Assembly: GCA_001592145.1 (NCBI GenBank)
Contig: BCWJ01000006.1
Location: 1-64,000 of the forward strand
DNA: 64,000 nucleotides
Direction of reading: 5' to 3'
Source of the DNA: Xylanimicrobium pachnodae JCM 13526 = NBRC 107786
GTDB taxonomy: Bacteria > Actinomycetota > Actinomycetes > Actinomycetales > Cellulomonadaceae
A program made the position numbers and the translations under genes. This document shows, piece after piece, positions 39,311 through 49,131 of the stretch. The notes under the pieces are model-generated. The model made no database searches, was not told where the DNA came from, and saw nothing but the letters and a program-made list of their open reading frames with translations. How positions within the stretch are numbered: position 1 is the first letter of the stretch; each line of letters opens with the position of its first letter.

Positions 39311-41371
39311 TCAGGCCTTGGCCGGCTGCGGTGCCCGCTCGTAGTGGTCGGGAGTGATGGTCAGGCGGCCGAACCCGTGCGTGAGCGAGCGCAGGTCGAG
39401 CACATAGCGTCGCAGCTCGACGTCGGGCACCTCGGCGATCACCACGGTCTCGCCCGCGTCCGTCATCTGGGTGTCCTGGAGCCGCCCGCGTCGCCCGGCC
39501 AGGTCGGTCATGACGGCGCCCTGGTAGTCCATGGGCACGGTCACGGTCACGGCCGAGACCGGTTCGAGCAGCACGGTTCCCGCGCTCGCCAGCGCCTCGT
39601 GGGCGGCCATCGACCCCGCGGTGCGGAACGCCATGTCGGACGAGTCCACGGAGTGCGACTTGCCGTCCACCAGCTCGACGCGCACGTCCACGACCGGGTG
39701 CCCCTGCGGGCCGCCGCGCTCCAGTGCGTCGCGCACGCCCTTCTCGACGGCCGGGATGTACTGACGTGGCACCGCGCCGCCCACCACCGAGTCCACGAAC
39801 TCGAACCCGCCCCCAGGTGGCAGCGGGGAGACGTTCACCTGCACGACGGCGAACTGCCCGTGCCCGCCCGACTGCTTCTTGAGGCGCCCCTCCGCGTGGG
39901 CCGGCCTGGTGATGGTCTCCCGGTACGCGACCGGTGCCGGGCTCACGGTGACGTTGACCCCGAAGATGCGGGCGAGCCGTTCCACCAGCACGTCGACCTG
40001 CGTGTCCCCGAGCGCGTGCACGATCGTGTGCCCGCCCGTGTACTCCACGCGCAGGGTGTGATCCTCGGCGAGCGCACGGGCCAGCGCCGTCGAGAGCTTC
40101 TCGACGTCGGACTGGCTCACCGGTTCGAGCGCCACGGTGTACACCCCCGGGCGCGTCGGCAGCGCGGGCGGTACGGCGCGACCGGTGGCCCGCGTCCACA
40201 GCAGGGACTGCGCGGGGGTACCCACCAGCTTGGCCACGCCGCCCACGTCGCCCGCGCGCAACGCGTCGCACGGCAGCCGCTGGGCGCCCCGCAGCCGGAA
40301 CAGGTTGCCCAGCCGCTCCTCGGCACCCGTGCTCGCGTTGCGCAGCCGGTCGCCCGTGCGCACCGTGCCCGACAGCACCCGGAACATCGAGATCTGGCTG
40401 AGGAACGGGTCGGCGACGACGTCGAACACGTGCACCAGCGGCTCGCCGTCCGGGTCGCGGGCGACCTTGATGGCGGTGCCGTCGTTCGTGAACACCCGGG
40501 CGTCCCGGGACGCCAGCGCGGGCACCAGCTGGCACACGACGTCGATGAACCGGTCGACACCCGTCTCCGTGACCCCCGACGCAACGATCACGGGCACGGC
40601 GTCGCTCGTCACCACCTGCTCCGCGAGGCGGGCCTGGAGCTCGTCGACCGACGGCTCGTCACCCTCCAGGTACGCCTCCAGCAGGGCGTCGTAGTGCGAG
40701 ACGATCTCCTCGGTCAGCTCGTCGCGCAGGGCCTGGCTCTCCGCCGCGACGTCGGCGGGCAGCGGCTCCGTGCTGTGCTTGCCCGCCACCCCCTGCACCA
40801 GGGCGCGCCCCGTGAGCACGTCCGCCACCGCGTGGAACTGCTCCTCGGCCCCGATGGGGAGCTCGATGGGCCACAGGTGCGGGCCGAACGCCTCGCGCAG
40901 CTCGCCCAGCACCCGGCGGAAGCTCGCCTGGGGCCGGTCCGCGCACGTCACCATGACGATGCGTGGCACCCCGGCGGCGTCCGCGGCCGCCCACGCGGCG
41001 CGCGTCCCCGCGGTCACCCCCGCGACGGCTGAGACGACGACGACGGCGAGGTCCGCTGCCGAGAGGGCTGCGTCCACGCCGCCGATGAAGTCGGGATGCC
41101 CCGACGTGTCCGCGAGGGTCAGCGCGTAATGCCTGCCGTCGTCGACGTCCCACTCCAGGAACGTGAGCCCCGTGGTCAGCGTGGTGCTGCGCGCCACCTC
41201 CTCGGGCTGGTAGTCGCCCACCGTCGTCCCGGCCGCGATGGTGCCCGCGCGAGGAATCGCTCCGGCACGGTGGAGCACCGCCTCGACCAGGGTGGTCATC
41301 CCCGACCCGGCACCACCCACGAGGGCAGCCATGATGTGCTGGTTCATCGAAGCCTCCGCGCTGAGTGCCAT
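39311..41371 (-). CDS. EF-G-like translational GTPase (FusA2 type)
   Basis: About 686 residues (ATG 41371; ATG 41347 gives MNQHIMAALVGG, an alternative). The G domain is degenerate: G1 is GGAGSGMTTL instead of GHxDxGKTTL, so the P-loop Lys is replaced, G3 is DTSGHPDF, and the NKxD motif reads VTCADRP. Domains II-V of EF-G follow, including GGHGQFAVVQVNVSP and the C-terminal DLRSLTHGFGRLTITPDHYE. This layout is the actinobacterial elongation factor G-like protein (Mycobacterium Rv0120c group), probably not the translocase; role in ribosome stress is proposed. Confidence 0.88.
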   Translation of the reverse strand: MALSAEASMNQHIMAALVGGAGSGMTTLVEAVLHRAGAIPRAGTIAAGTTVGDYQPEEVARSTTLTTGLTFLEWDVDDGRHYALTLADTSGHPDFIGGVDAALSAADLAVVVVSAVAGVTAGTRAAWAAADAAGVPRIVMVTCADRPQASFRRVLGELREAFGPHLWPIELPIGAEEQFHAVADVLTGRALVQGVAGKHSTEPLPADVAAESQALRDELTEEIVSHYDALLEAYLEGDEPSVDELQARLAEQVVTSDAVPVIVASGVTETGVDRFIDVVCQLVPALASRDARVFTNDGTAIKVARDPDGEPLVHVFDVVADPFLSQISMFRVLSGTVRTGDRLRNASTGAEERLGNLFRLRGAQRLPCDALRAGDVGGVAKLVGTPAQSLLWTRATGRAVPPALPTRPGVYTVALEPVSQSDVEKLSTALARALAEDHTLRVEYTGGHTIVHALGDTQVDVLVERLARIFGVNVTVSPAPVAYRETITRPAHAEGRLKKQSGGHGQFAVVQVNVSPLPPGGGFEFVDSVVGGAVPRQYIPAVEKGVRDALERGGPQGHPVVDVRVELVDGKSHSVDSSDMAFRTAGSMAAHEALASAGTVLLEPVSAVTVTVPMDYQGAVMTDLAGRRGRLQDTQMTDAGETVVIAEVPDVELRRYVLDLRSLTHGFGRLTITPDHYERAPQPAKA

Positions 41372-41459
41372 GTTCTGAACCTACTGTCGCGTGCCACGCA
41401 GGGCACCCGGCAGGCGTCCGGAGCAGCGTGCCTGGCGGGGCCCGTCAGCCGGGAAACAC

Positions 41460-41519
41460 CGAACGGCGGCCGACCCTCCCGAACGCCATCGGACGTCCGG
41501 TCAGGTCAGCCGCCGTTCG
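41460..41519 (-). terminator. Stem-loop downstream of glnA
   Basis: CGAACGGCGGC (41460-41470) pairs with GCCGCCGTTCG (41509-41519); the 38-base loop contains a second short hairpin with GGACGTCC. It lies about 35-94 bases past the glnA stop. The rest of the gap to the EF-G-like gene shows nothing clear. Confidence 0.55.
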
Positions 41520-41553
41520 GGCGACGTTCACCCGGCCCGGGAAGGGCCAGCGA

Positions 41554-42978
<1,425 letters not shown>

Positions 42979-43040
42979 CCGTGCTCCTTCGGGAAGTTGG
43001 TGCCGTTCTCACGCGGCTGGCCTGAACGTAGACGGCCACC

Positions 43041-43078
43041 GTTACCCTCGCATGCCGCTCATGTTTCGGGCATGTAAC
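43041..43078 (-). promoter_or_regulatory. GlnR box upstream of glnA
   Basis: Minus strand reads GTTAC-N6-GAAAC-N6-GGCAT-N6-GTAAC. The actinobacterial GlnR consensus is gTnAC-N6-GaAAC-N6-gTnAC-N6-GaAAC: the first a/b pair is perfect, the fourth half-site has 4 of 5, the third is weak, and the spacing is exact. Distance of 63-100 bases to the glnA start fits a promoter-proximal site. Confidence 0.85.
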
Positions 43079-43214
43079 CGGCGCGCCGGGTGTCCGGAAT
43101 GCGAGACCTGCGGTCGCCACCGCGGGCGACGTGTGGTGGACCGCACACCCCAGCGTCTCGGGATGCGGGCAGTCTCCGCGCAGACCGGCCGGCGCCCCCG
43201 CCTACGCTGGGCGC

Positions 43215-43667
43215 GTGGCATCACGTGAGGACCTCGGATCCTGGCTCGAAGGCGGCTCGACCACGGGTGGCGGGGCAGACCGTCTCGGCCTGCCGGAGGA
43301 CGGGAGCGGCGCGATGGCCCCGCTCGGCCGGCGCGTCGGTGCGCTCTTCGTCGACTGGGCGGTGGCCTGGGCGATCGCCGCGCTCATCGCGCGCGGCAAC
43401 GAGTTCGTGCCGCTCGGCGTGCTCGCCGTCATGAACGTGATCCTGGTCGGCTCCATCGGCTTCACGATCGGGCACCGGATCTTCGGGCTCCAGGTGCGCG
43501 TGCTGGGAGCGCCCGGAAAGGGCACGGTCGACGGCGTCCTGGTCGGGTTCCGGCGGGCCATCGTCCGAACCGTGCTGCTGTGCCTGGTGATCCCCGCCGT
43601 CGTCTGGGACGGTGACGGGCGCGGGCTGCACGACCGCGCGGCGGGCACCGTGATCACCCGGCGCTGA
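43215..43667 (+). CDS. RDD family membrane protein
   Basis: One hundred and fifty residues, GTG 43215. A polar N-terminus of 35 residues, then APLGRRVGALFVDWAVAWAIA with the R-D pair of the RDD family, FTIGHRIFGLQVRVLG, and a third membrane segment LLCLVIPAVVW followed by DGRGLHDRAAGTVI. Typical actinobacterial single-domain RDD protein, possibly a transporter or partner of a transporter. Divergent from glnA, convergent with the DUF4191 gene. Confidence 0.82.
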   Translation: MASREDLGSWLEGGSTTGGGADRLGLPEDGSGAMAPLGRRVGALFVDWAVAWAIAALIARGNEFVPLGVLAVMNVILVGSIGFTIGHRIFGLQVRVLGAPGKGTVDGVLVGFRRAIVRTVLLCLVIPAVVWDGDGRGLHDRAAGTVITRR

Positions 43668-43671
43668 AGGC

Positions 43672-44391
43672 CTACCGCCCGCGCATTCCCTTGCGGTCGG
43701 GACGGGCCTTGAACGGGTCGATGCCCTTCGGGACGGGCAGGCGTTGGCCCCCCAGGGCCTTGAGGCGCTTCGCGACCTCGGCCACCTCGGGCTTCGTGAG
43801 CTTCGGCTTGAGCTTGCTGACCTTGCGGCCCAGCTTGGTCAGCTCGACCTGGCCCTCCTCGTCGCCCATCTGGATCAGGTGGATGGGCACGTTGGGAAGA
43901 ACCCGGGCCGTCTTGCGGCGCTCGTCCTCCAGCAGACGCGGCACGCGGTGCGCCGGCCCCTCCGAGACCAGCACGACGCCGGGACGCCCGACGCCGCGGA
44001 ACACGAAGTCCTGGGTGCGCGGGTTGATGGCCACCGGCTCGTCCTCGAACGTCCAGCCGCCACGCACGGTGCCGAGCGCGGCGCGAGCAGCCCCGGGCTG
44101 GCCCTTGATCCGCGTGTACGCGGCCCGCTCGGCCCGGCGCGTGAGCATGAACATGGTCGCGAGCAGCGCGACGGGTACGGACACGAAGGTCGCGTAGATC
44201 GGGTGGTTCGTGGCCAGGCCGATGGCGACGCCCACCAGGATCACGCCGGCGAAGATGCCGAGCAGCACCCAGGTGACGCTCGGGTCCTGCTCACGCGTCA
44301 TCGTGTAGGCGGCCCACACCTGGTGGTACCAGCGCTGCTTCTTGGGCTTCTTCGCCTTGGTGGCGTCCGCGGACGCGTTCGATCGTGCCAT
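43672..44391 (-). CDS. DUF4191 membrane protein
   Basis: Two hundred and thirty-nine residues. Lys-rich N-terminus (ATKAKKPKKQRWYHQVWAAY), two membrane segments (about 41-60 and 65-83), then a soluble part with GWTFEDEPVAINPRTQDFVF, RGVGRPGVVLVSEGP and a basic end. This is the DUF4191 family found next to lipA in most actinobacteria. It may have a role linked to lipoate or envelope; not known. Next to lipA on the same strand here (36-base gap). Confidence 0.88.
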   Translation of the reverse strand: MARSNASADATKAKKPKKQRWYHQVWAAYTMTREQDPSVTWVLLGIFAGVILVGVAIGLATNHPIYATFVSVPVALLATMFMLTRRAERAAYTRIKGQPGAARAALGTVRGGWTFEDEPVAINPRTQDFVFRGVGRPGVVLVSEGPAHRVPRLLEDERRKTARVLPNVPIHLIQMGDEEGQVELTKLGRKVSKLKPKLTKPEVAEVAKRLKALGGQRLPVPKGIDPFKARPDRKGMRGR

Positions 44392-44427
44392 GGTCCCGAT
44401 CCTATCGGCGCGTGGCGGGGTGCCCGC

Positions 44428-45429
44428 TCAGCGTGCGAGGAGGCTGGCGGCTTCCTGGCGCGCTGTCATCGGCTCCGCCAGGTGGGCGAGAGCCGTGGGA
44501 ATCTCCCGGCCCCGCTTGCTCATGGCCTGGCCCCACAGGCGCCCGGCGCGGTACGAGGAGCGCACCAGCGGCCCGGCCATGACGCCCAGGAACCCGGTCT
44601 CCTCGGCGAACTGCGACAGCTCGACGAACTCCTCGGGCCGCACCCACCGGTCGATCGGGTGGTGGCGCACCGAGGGGCGCAGGTACTGGGTGATGGTGAT
44701 CAGGTCGCAGCCGGCGTCGTGCAGGGCGACCAGCGCCTCCTTGATCTCCTCCGTGGTCTCGCCCATGCCCAGGATCAGGTTGGACTTCGTGACCAGGCCG
44801 AAGTCGCGGGCGCGGCGCAGCACGTCGAGCGAGCGCTCGTAGCGGAACGCGGGCCGGATCTGCTTGAAGATGCGCGGCACCGTCTCCAGGTTGTGCGCCA
44901 GCACCTCGGGCCGGGACTCGAACACCTCGTCGAGCAGCTCGGGGATCCCGTTGAAGTCGGGGATGAGGTTCTCGACGCCCGTGTTCGGGTTCAGCGCGTG
45001 GATCTGGCGGACCGTCTCCGCGTACAGCCACGCGCCGCCGTCGGGCAGGTCGTCGCGGGCGACGCCCGTGATCGTGGAGTACCGCAGACCCATCTGCTGC
45101 ACCGACTCGGCGACGCGGCGCGGCTCGTCACGGTCGAGCTGCTGCGGCCGGCCCGTGCCGATCTGGCAGAAGTCGCAGCGCCGCGTGCACTGCTCGCCGC
45201 CGATGAGGAACGTGGCCTCCCGGTCCTCCCAGCACTCGAAGATGTTGGGGCAGCCGGCCTCCTCGCACACGGTGTGCAGGTTCCCGCCCTTGACCAGGTT
45301 CTTCATGTCCCGGTACTCGGGTCCCATGATCGCCGTGGTGCGGATCCACTCGGGCTTCTTCTCGATGGGGGTCTCGGCGTTGCGGGCCTCGACGCGCAGC
45401 ATGCGACGGCCCTCGGGCGCGATGGTCAC
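44428..45429 (-). CDS. lipA: Lipoyl synthase
   Basis: Three hundred and thirty-three residues from GTG 45429, with GGAGGGG 9 bases upstream. Radical SAM enzyme with the auxiliary cluster motif [12 protein letters not shown] and the SAM cluster motif CTRRCDFC; then [19 protein letters not shown] and a C-terminal [14 protein letters not shown], whose Arg-Ser-Ser binds the auxiliary cluster. It inserts two sulfurs into octanoyl groups on E2 and GcvH proteins. In operon order after lipB; sucB later in the window has two lipoyl domains that need it. Confidence 0.96.
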   Translation of the reverse strand: MTIAPEGRRMLRVEARNAETPIEKKPEWIRTTAIMGPEYRDMKNLVKGGNLHTVCEEAGCPNIFECWEDREATFLIGGEQCTRRCDFCQIGTGRPQQLDRDEPRRVAESVQQMGLRYSTITGVARDDLPDGGAWLYAETVRQIHALNPNTGVENLIPDFNGIPELLDEVFESRPEVLAHNLETVPRIFKQIRPAFRYERSLDVLRRARDFGLVTKSNLILGMGETTEEIKEALVALHDAGCDLITITQYLRPSVRHHPIDRWVRPEEFVELSQFAEETGFLGVMAGPLVRSSYRAGRLWGQAMSKRGREIPTALAHLAEPMTARQEAASLLAR

Positions 45430-45485
45430 GGGTTTCCCCTCCGGGTGGGAAGTGGTTGCGGCGCGAGGTGTGCTCGCGGCCTGGG

Positions 45486-46220
45486 TCAGCCTACGGCGGC
45501 GGCCGTCGGCGCGTCCGGGCGGTCCGGGCTGTGAACCGTGACCTGCGTCACGAGCGGGTCCAGGTGCGCCGCGAGTGCCTCGGCCAGGAGCGGTCGCACC
45601 TCGGCCACCGTCACGTCGCGGCCCAGCTCCCCGGACAACGAGGCGACGTCGGCGTCGTCGATCCCGCACGGCACGATGTGGTCGAACGCGGTGAGGTCCG
45701 CGTTGCAGTTGAGCGCCAGGCCGTGCATCGTCACGCCACGCGCCACGCGCGCCCCGATCGCACAGATCTTGCGTTCGCGCCGTGGCGTCCGCGCCGACGA
45801 CGACGACGTCGCGGCGTCGGCAGGAAGCCACACCCCGGACCGTCCCTCGACGCGGATGGTGGTCACGCCCAACCGGGCGCACACGTCCATGACCGCCGCC
45901 TCGAGCGTGCGGACGTACTGGACGACGTCGACGGGAGACACGAGCCGCGCGATCGGGTAGGCGACCAGCTGACCGGGACCGTGCCACGTGATCTTGCCGC
46001 CCCGGTCCACGTCCACCACCTGCGTGCCGTCCGTCGGGTACTCGTCCTTGCGGGTACGACGGCCGGCGGTGTAGACGCTCAGGTGCTCCAGCAGGAACGC
46101 GACCGGCGGGTGCTCGCCCGCCGCGACGGCGGCGTGCGTGCGCCGCTGGAGATCCCATGCCTCGTGGTAGTCGACCTGCCCGGGCAGGTGCTCGATCGCG
46201 ATCGTCGCTGCGGTGGTCAC
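45486..46220 (-). CDS. lipB: Octanoyltransferase
   Basis: Two hundred and forty-four residues from GTG 46220. LipB core: [36 protein letters not shown], then [20 protein letters not shown] with the catalytic Lys and HIVPCGIDD with the acyl-carrying Cys. A Ser-rich loop ([15 protein letters not shown]) precedes the Lys. It moves octanoate from acyl carrier protein to lipoyl domains, and lipA then completes the cofactor. The two genes are 56 bases apart, probably one transcript. Confidence 0.94.
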   Translation of the reverse strand: MTTAATIAIEHLPGQVDYHEAWDLQRRTHAAVAAGEHPPVAFLLEHLSVYTAGRRTRKDEYPTDGTQVVDVDRGGKITWHGPGQLVAYPIARLVSPVDVVQYVRTLEAAVMDVCARLGVTTIRVEGRSGVWLPADAATSSSSARTPRRERKICAIGARVARGVTMHGLALNCNADLTAFDHIVPCGIDDADVASLSGELGRDVTVAEVRPLLAEALAAHLDPLVTQVTVHSPDRPDAPTAAAVG

Positions 46221-46331
46221 GGCGGTCCAACATACGCTCGCGGCCGCGATCTGCGGAGCGTCCGTGACGGTTCTGCTCCGGTCGGGCGCGTCCGGCGGGG
46301 AAGCAGGGGCCCGCCAGGTGAGCATGGGGGT

Positions 46332-47393
46332 ATGGCAGCACTGGGTATGGGCTCGACCGCGCCGCGCGTCGCGATCGTCGGGTACGGGGGATCGGGGCGG
46401 GGCATCCATGCCCGGCTTGCCAAGGAGGTGGGACTCTCGGTCACCGCCGTGGTCACACGGGACTCGGGGCGCCGCCAGCAGGCGGCCTCGGACTGGCCCG
46501 GAGCTCGGCTCCACGACGACCTCGACGCGCTCGTCGCTGCACGCGCCGGGTACGACCTGGTGATCGTCACGTCGCCCACGGGGCTGCACGCCGACCACGC
46601 CGCGCACCTGGCCCGCGCGGGCATCCCGTTCGTGCTCGACAAGCCGATCGGCGTCGACGCTCACGAGGCACGTGCGGTCGTCGCCGAGGCCGCGGCGACG
46701 TCGACGCCGTTCACCGTGTTCCAGAACCGGCGCTGGGACGCCGAACAGCTCACGCTCGGCGCGCTGCTCGACCGCGGTGACCTGGGCGACGTGCACACGT
46801 TCGAACGGCGGTGGGAGCGGTGGCGTCCCACCCCGCAGCAGCGGTGGAAGGAGAACGACGTCAACGGAGGTGGGCTGCTGCTCGACCTCGGCCCGCACCT
46901 GATCGACTCGGCAACCCAGCTCTTCGGCCGAGTCACGAGCGTGTGGGCTCAGACGCGCAAGCTCACCACCGCCACGGAGGACGACGTGTTCCTGGTCCTC
47001 CAGCACGAGCCTCGCGCCGGGCGCGCCCGCTCGCCCCACGCGGTGACGTCCCGGCTGTGGGCCGGTTCCGTGGTCGCAGCACCCGGCCCGCGTACGCGGG
47101 TGCTCGGCTCCGCCGGAGCGTTCCTGGTCACGTCGTACGAGAGCGACGCCTCGCCGTTCGAGACGCTCGACGTCGACGCCCCCTCGGGCACGCTCGGCTG
47201 GCTCACCCGGGGCCGCGACCGCACCGCCGTACCGCAGGCGTCCGGCGGGCACGCCGACTTCTACCGCGCCCTCGTCGACTGGCTCACCGCCGACGGCGAG
47301 ATCCCGGTGGACCCCGCAGACGCCGTCCGCACGGCCGAGGTGATCGACGCCGCCCGCATCGCCGCTCGGGAGGGCCGCACGGTCACCGTGTGA
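46332..47393 (+). CDS. Gfo/Idh/MocA family oxidoreductase
   Basis: Three hundred and fifty-three residues, ATG 46332. N-terminal Rossmann fold [17 protein letters not shown] with the family's [16 protein letters not shown] and [13 protein letters not shown] (E/D-K-P motif, Lys catalytic). The C-terminal part is the mixed sheet domain with [21 protein letters not shown], whose HxxD completes the active site. NAD(P)-dependent sugar or cyclitol dehydrogenase; substrate unknown. Divergent from lipB. Confidence 0.88.
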   Translation: MAALGMGSTAPRVAIVGYGGSGRGIHARLAKEVGLSVTAVVTRDSGRRQQAASDWPGARLHDDLDALVAARAGYDLVIVTSPTGLHADHAAHLARAGIPFVLDKPIGVDAHEARAVVAEAAATSTPFTVFQNRRWDAEQLTLGALLDRGDLGDVHTFERRWERWRPTPQQRWKENDVNGGGLLLDLGPHLIDSATQLFGRVTSVWAQTRKLTTATEDDVFLVLQHEPRAGRARSPHAVTSRLWAGSVVAAPGPRTRVLGSAGAFLVTSYESDASPFETLDVDAPSGTLGWLTRGRDRTAVPQASGGHADFYRALVDWLTADGEIPVDPADAVRTAEVIDAARIAAREGRTVTV

Positions 47394-47462
47394 GCGCCGG
47401 CTCGCCGCCGGGCCTGTGGACGACGCGCACGCCGCGTCCCCGGATCAGGTTGGATCGGCCGG

Positions 47463-49040
47463 GTGAGTGCCACCCCGCCCGACGCCGCCGACGCCACCCC
47501 GCCCGGTTACCGCGCTGCCGGTTCCCGCCGTTCCGGCTCCCGAGACTCCGGCCGCCACAGCTCCGCCCCCGCGGCGACCGGGCTCCGCGTCATCGTCCCC
47601 GCCGACGCCGCTGACCGTGCCGCGCTGACGGCCCGACTGGCCACCCTCGGGCAGGTACGCCACCCTCACTTCGTCGCCGTGACGGAGGTGCGCCAGGAGC
47701 CCGGCGCCTTCGACGTCGTCCACGAGCGTGGGGACGCGGCCGACCTCACCGCAGTACTCGGGGTGCGCGGCCACCTCACGGCCGGTGAGGCCGCAGCCGT
47801 CGGCGTCCACGTGGCGCAGGCGCTCGCGGCGCTGCACGGCGCTGGGCTCGTGCACGGTCCCCTCGAACCCGCCGACGTCGTCCTACGACCCGATGGCGAG
47901 CCCGCACTCCGCCCGCGCCCTACGAACGCGCCGCACGAATGGACCCCCGCGGAGGACGTGCGCGCTCTGGCGCGGCTCGTCGACGGGCTGCTCGGTTCAC
48001 GCACCCCGTCGGCAACCGCCCCGGCAGCGCACGCGGGCGACCCGGTGCTCGACCCCGATGGGGCGGTGCGAGGCGCGCTGGCGGCGGCACTCGGTGCCGA
48101 TCCGCGCCGGCGGCCGGAGGCGGGAACCCTCGCGGCACTCATCGACGGCGTGTGCGAACCCGTGGCGGTGCGCCTGCCCGATCCCGCGACCCTCGCGGGG
48201 GCCGCCCTGGCCGGGATGCTGCGCACGCCGTCACCGGGACAGGAGTCCCGTGCCCTCCGCGGACGACGGCGCGTCCGGCCGGCGGCCGAAGGCACGGTCG
48301 CGGCCAGCGCCCCGACCGACACCGCGACCGCGACCGGACGAGCCGACGCGTCGGCAGGGCGGAGCACGCGGAGGTCGCTGCGACGCACGGGTCGCGGCCG
48401 CTTCCGTGCACCGTCCGTGGCGTGGCGGCCGGCACTCGTCGTCATCGGCATCGGGCTGGCCGTCGGCCTCATCTCGGCGGCGGCACTGGGGATGCGTCAT
48501 GGCGAGCCAGGCGACACGGACGATGCCCGGGCTGCCTCCGCCCCGTCCACCTCGGACCTGCACTCGACCGAGCCCCTCTCAGCGCAGGGTGCAGTGCCGC
48601 CCTCCGAGGCGCCCGATCCGGCGGGTGACCCGGTGCTCGACCCGGTGCTCGACCCGGTGCTCGATCGGGATGATCCCGCGCAAGCGGCCGGTGCACTCAC
48701 CCAACGCCGCCTGGACGCGCTGTCGTCGGACCCTGCCGAGGCGCGAGCGGCGCTGGATGCGGTCGACGTCGTCGGATCGCCTGCGCACAGTGCCGACCTG
48801 GCCCTGCTGGCCGAGCTGGCGGGTTCGCGTCCGGACGGCCCCACCGCCGTGGTCGCGGAGCGAACGGTGCTGCGCCTCGGGTCCGACGCTGCCACCGTGC
48901 GGCTCACCTACGTCATCAGTGAGCACCAGCAGCTGGCCGCCGACGGCACGCGAACGGCTGTGCCGGTCTCAGCCCCCCACACTGCCGTGCTCGACCTGGT
49001 GTGGACCGACGACGGGTGGCGAGTCACCACCGTGGGTTGA
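47463..49040 (+). CDS. Pseudokinase-like membrane protein
   Basis: Five hundred and twenty-five residues, GTG 47463. Residues 40-220 resemble the protein kinase fold: HPHFVAVTEV (hinge-side strand), GEAAAVGVHVAQALAALHGAGLVHG, but the catalytic H-R-D is H-G-P and no DFG follows (RPRPTN), so it should not phosphorylate. Then an Arg/Ala-rich juxtamembrane part, one membrane segment (about 323-345) and an extracellular region of 180 residues with DPVLD repeats and a C-terminal domain ending LVWTDDGWRVTTVG. The plan resembles MviN-associated or PknB-like receptors without catalysis. No operon partner. Function unknown. Confidence 0.7.
   Translation: MSATPPDAADATPPGYRAAGSRRSGSRDSGRHSSAPAATGLRVIVPADAADRAALTARLATLGQVRHPHFVAVTEVRQEPGAFDVVHERGDAADLTAVLGVRGHLTAGEAAAVGVHVAQALAALHGAGLVHGPLEPADVVLRPDGEPALRPRPTNAPHEWTPAEDVRALARLVDGLLGSRTPSATAPAAHAGDPVLDPDGAVRGALAAALGADPRRRPEAGTLAALIDGVCEPVAVRLPDPATLAGAALAGMLRTPSPGQESRALRGRRRVRPAAEGTVAASAPTDTATATGRADASAGRSTRRSLRRTGRGRFRAPSVAWRPALVVIGIGLAVGLISAAALGMRHGEPGDTDDARAASAPSTSDLHSTEPLSAQGAVPPSEAPDPAGDPVLDPVLDPVLDRDDPAQAAGALTQRRLDALSSDPAEARAALDAVDVVGSPAHSADLALLAELAGSRPDGPTAVVAERTVLRLGSDAATVRLTYVISEHQQLAADGTRTAVPVSAPHTAVLDLVWTDDGWRVTTVG
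48627..48662 (+). repeat. Three tandem 12-bp repeats
   Basis: GACCCGGTGCTC three times, exact, encoding D-P-V-L three times in the extracellular linker of the pseudokinase-like protein. Exactness suggests recent expansion or length variation among strains. Confidence 0.85.
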
Positions 49041-49131
49041 ACCGCTGTGAGGAGACGCGGGGATGGGCCGGCCGTGGGCCGCGATACGGTGACGGCGTGG
49101 ACGACGGTGTCCCCAGGGAGGTGTCACGCAC

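Noticed and set aside
48627-48662. Short tandem repeats as a CRISPR-like array
   Set aside because: Repeats are contiguous without spacers and in frame in a coding region. The same holds for 52019-52099.
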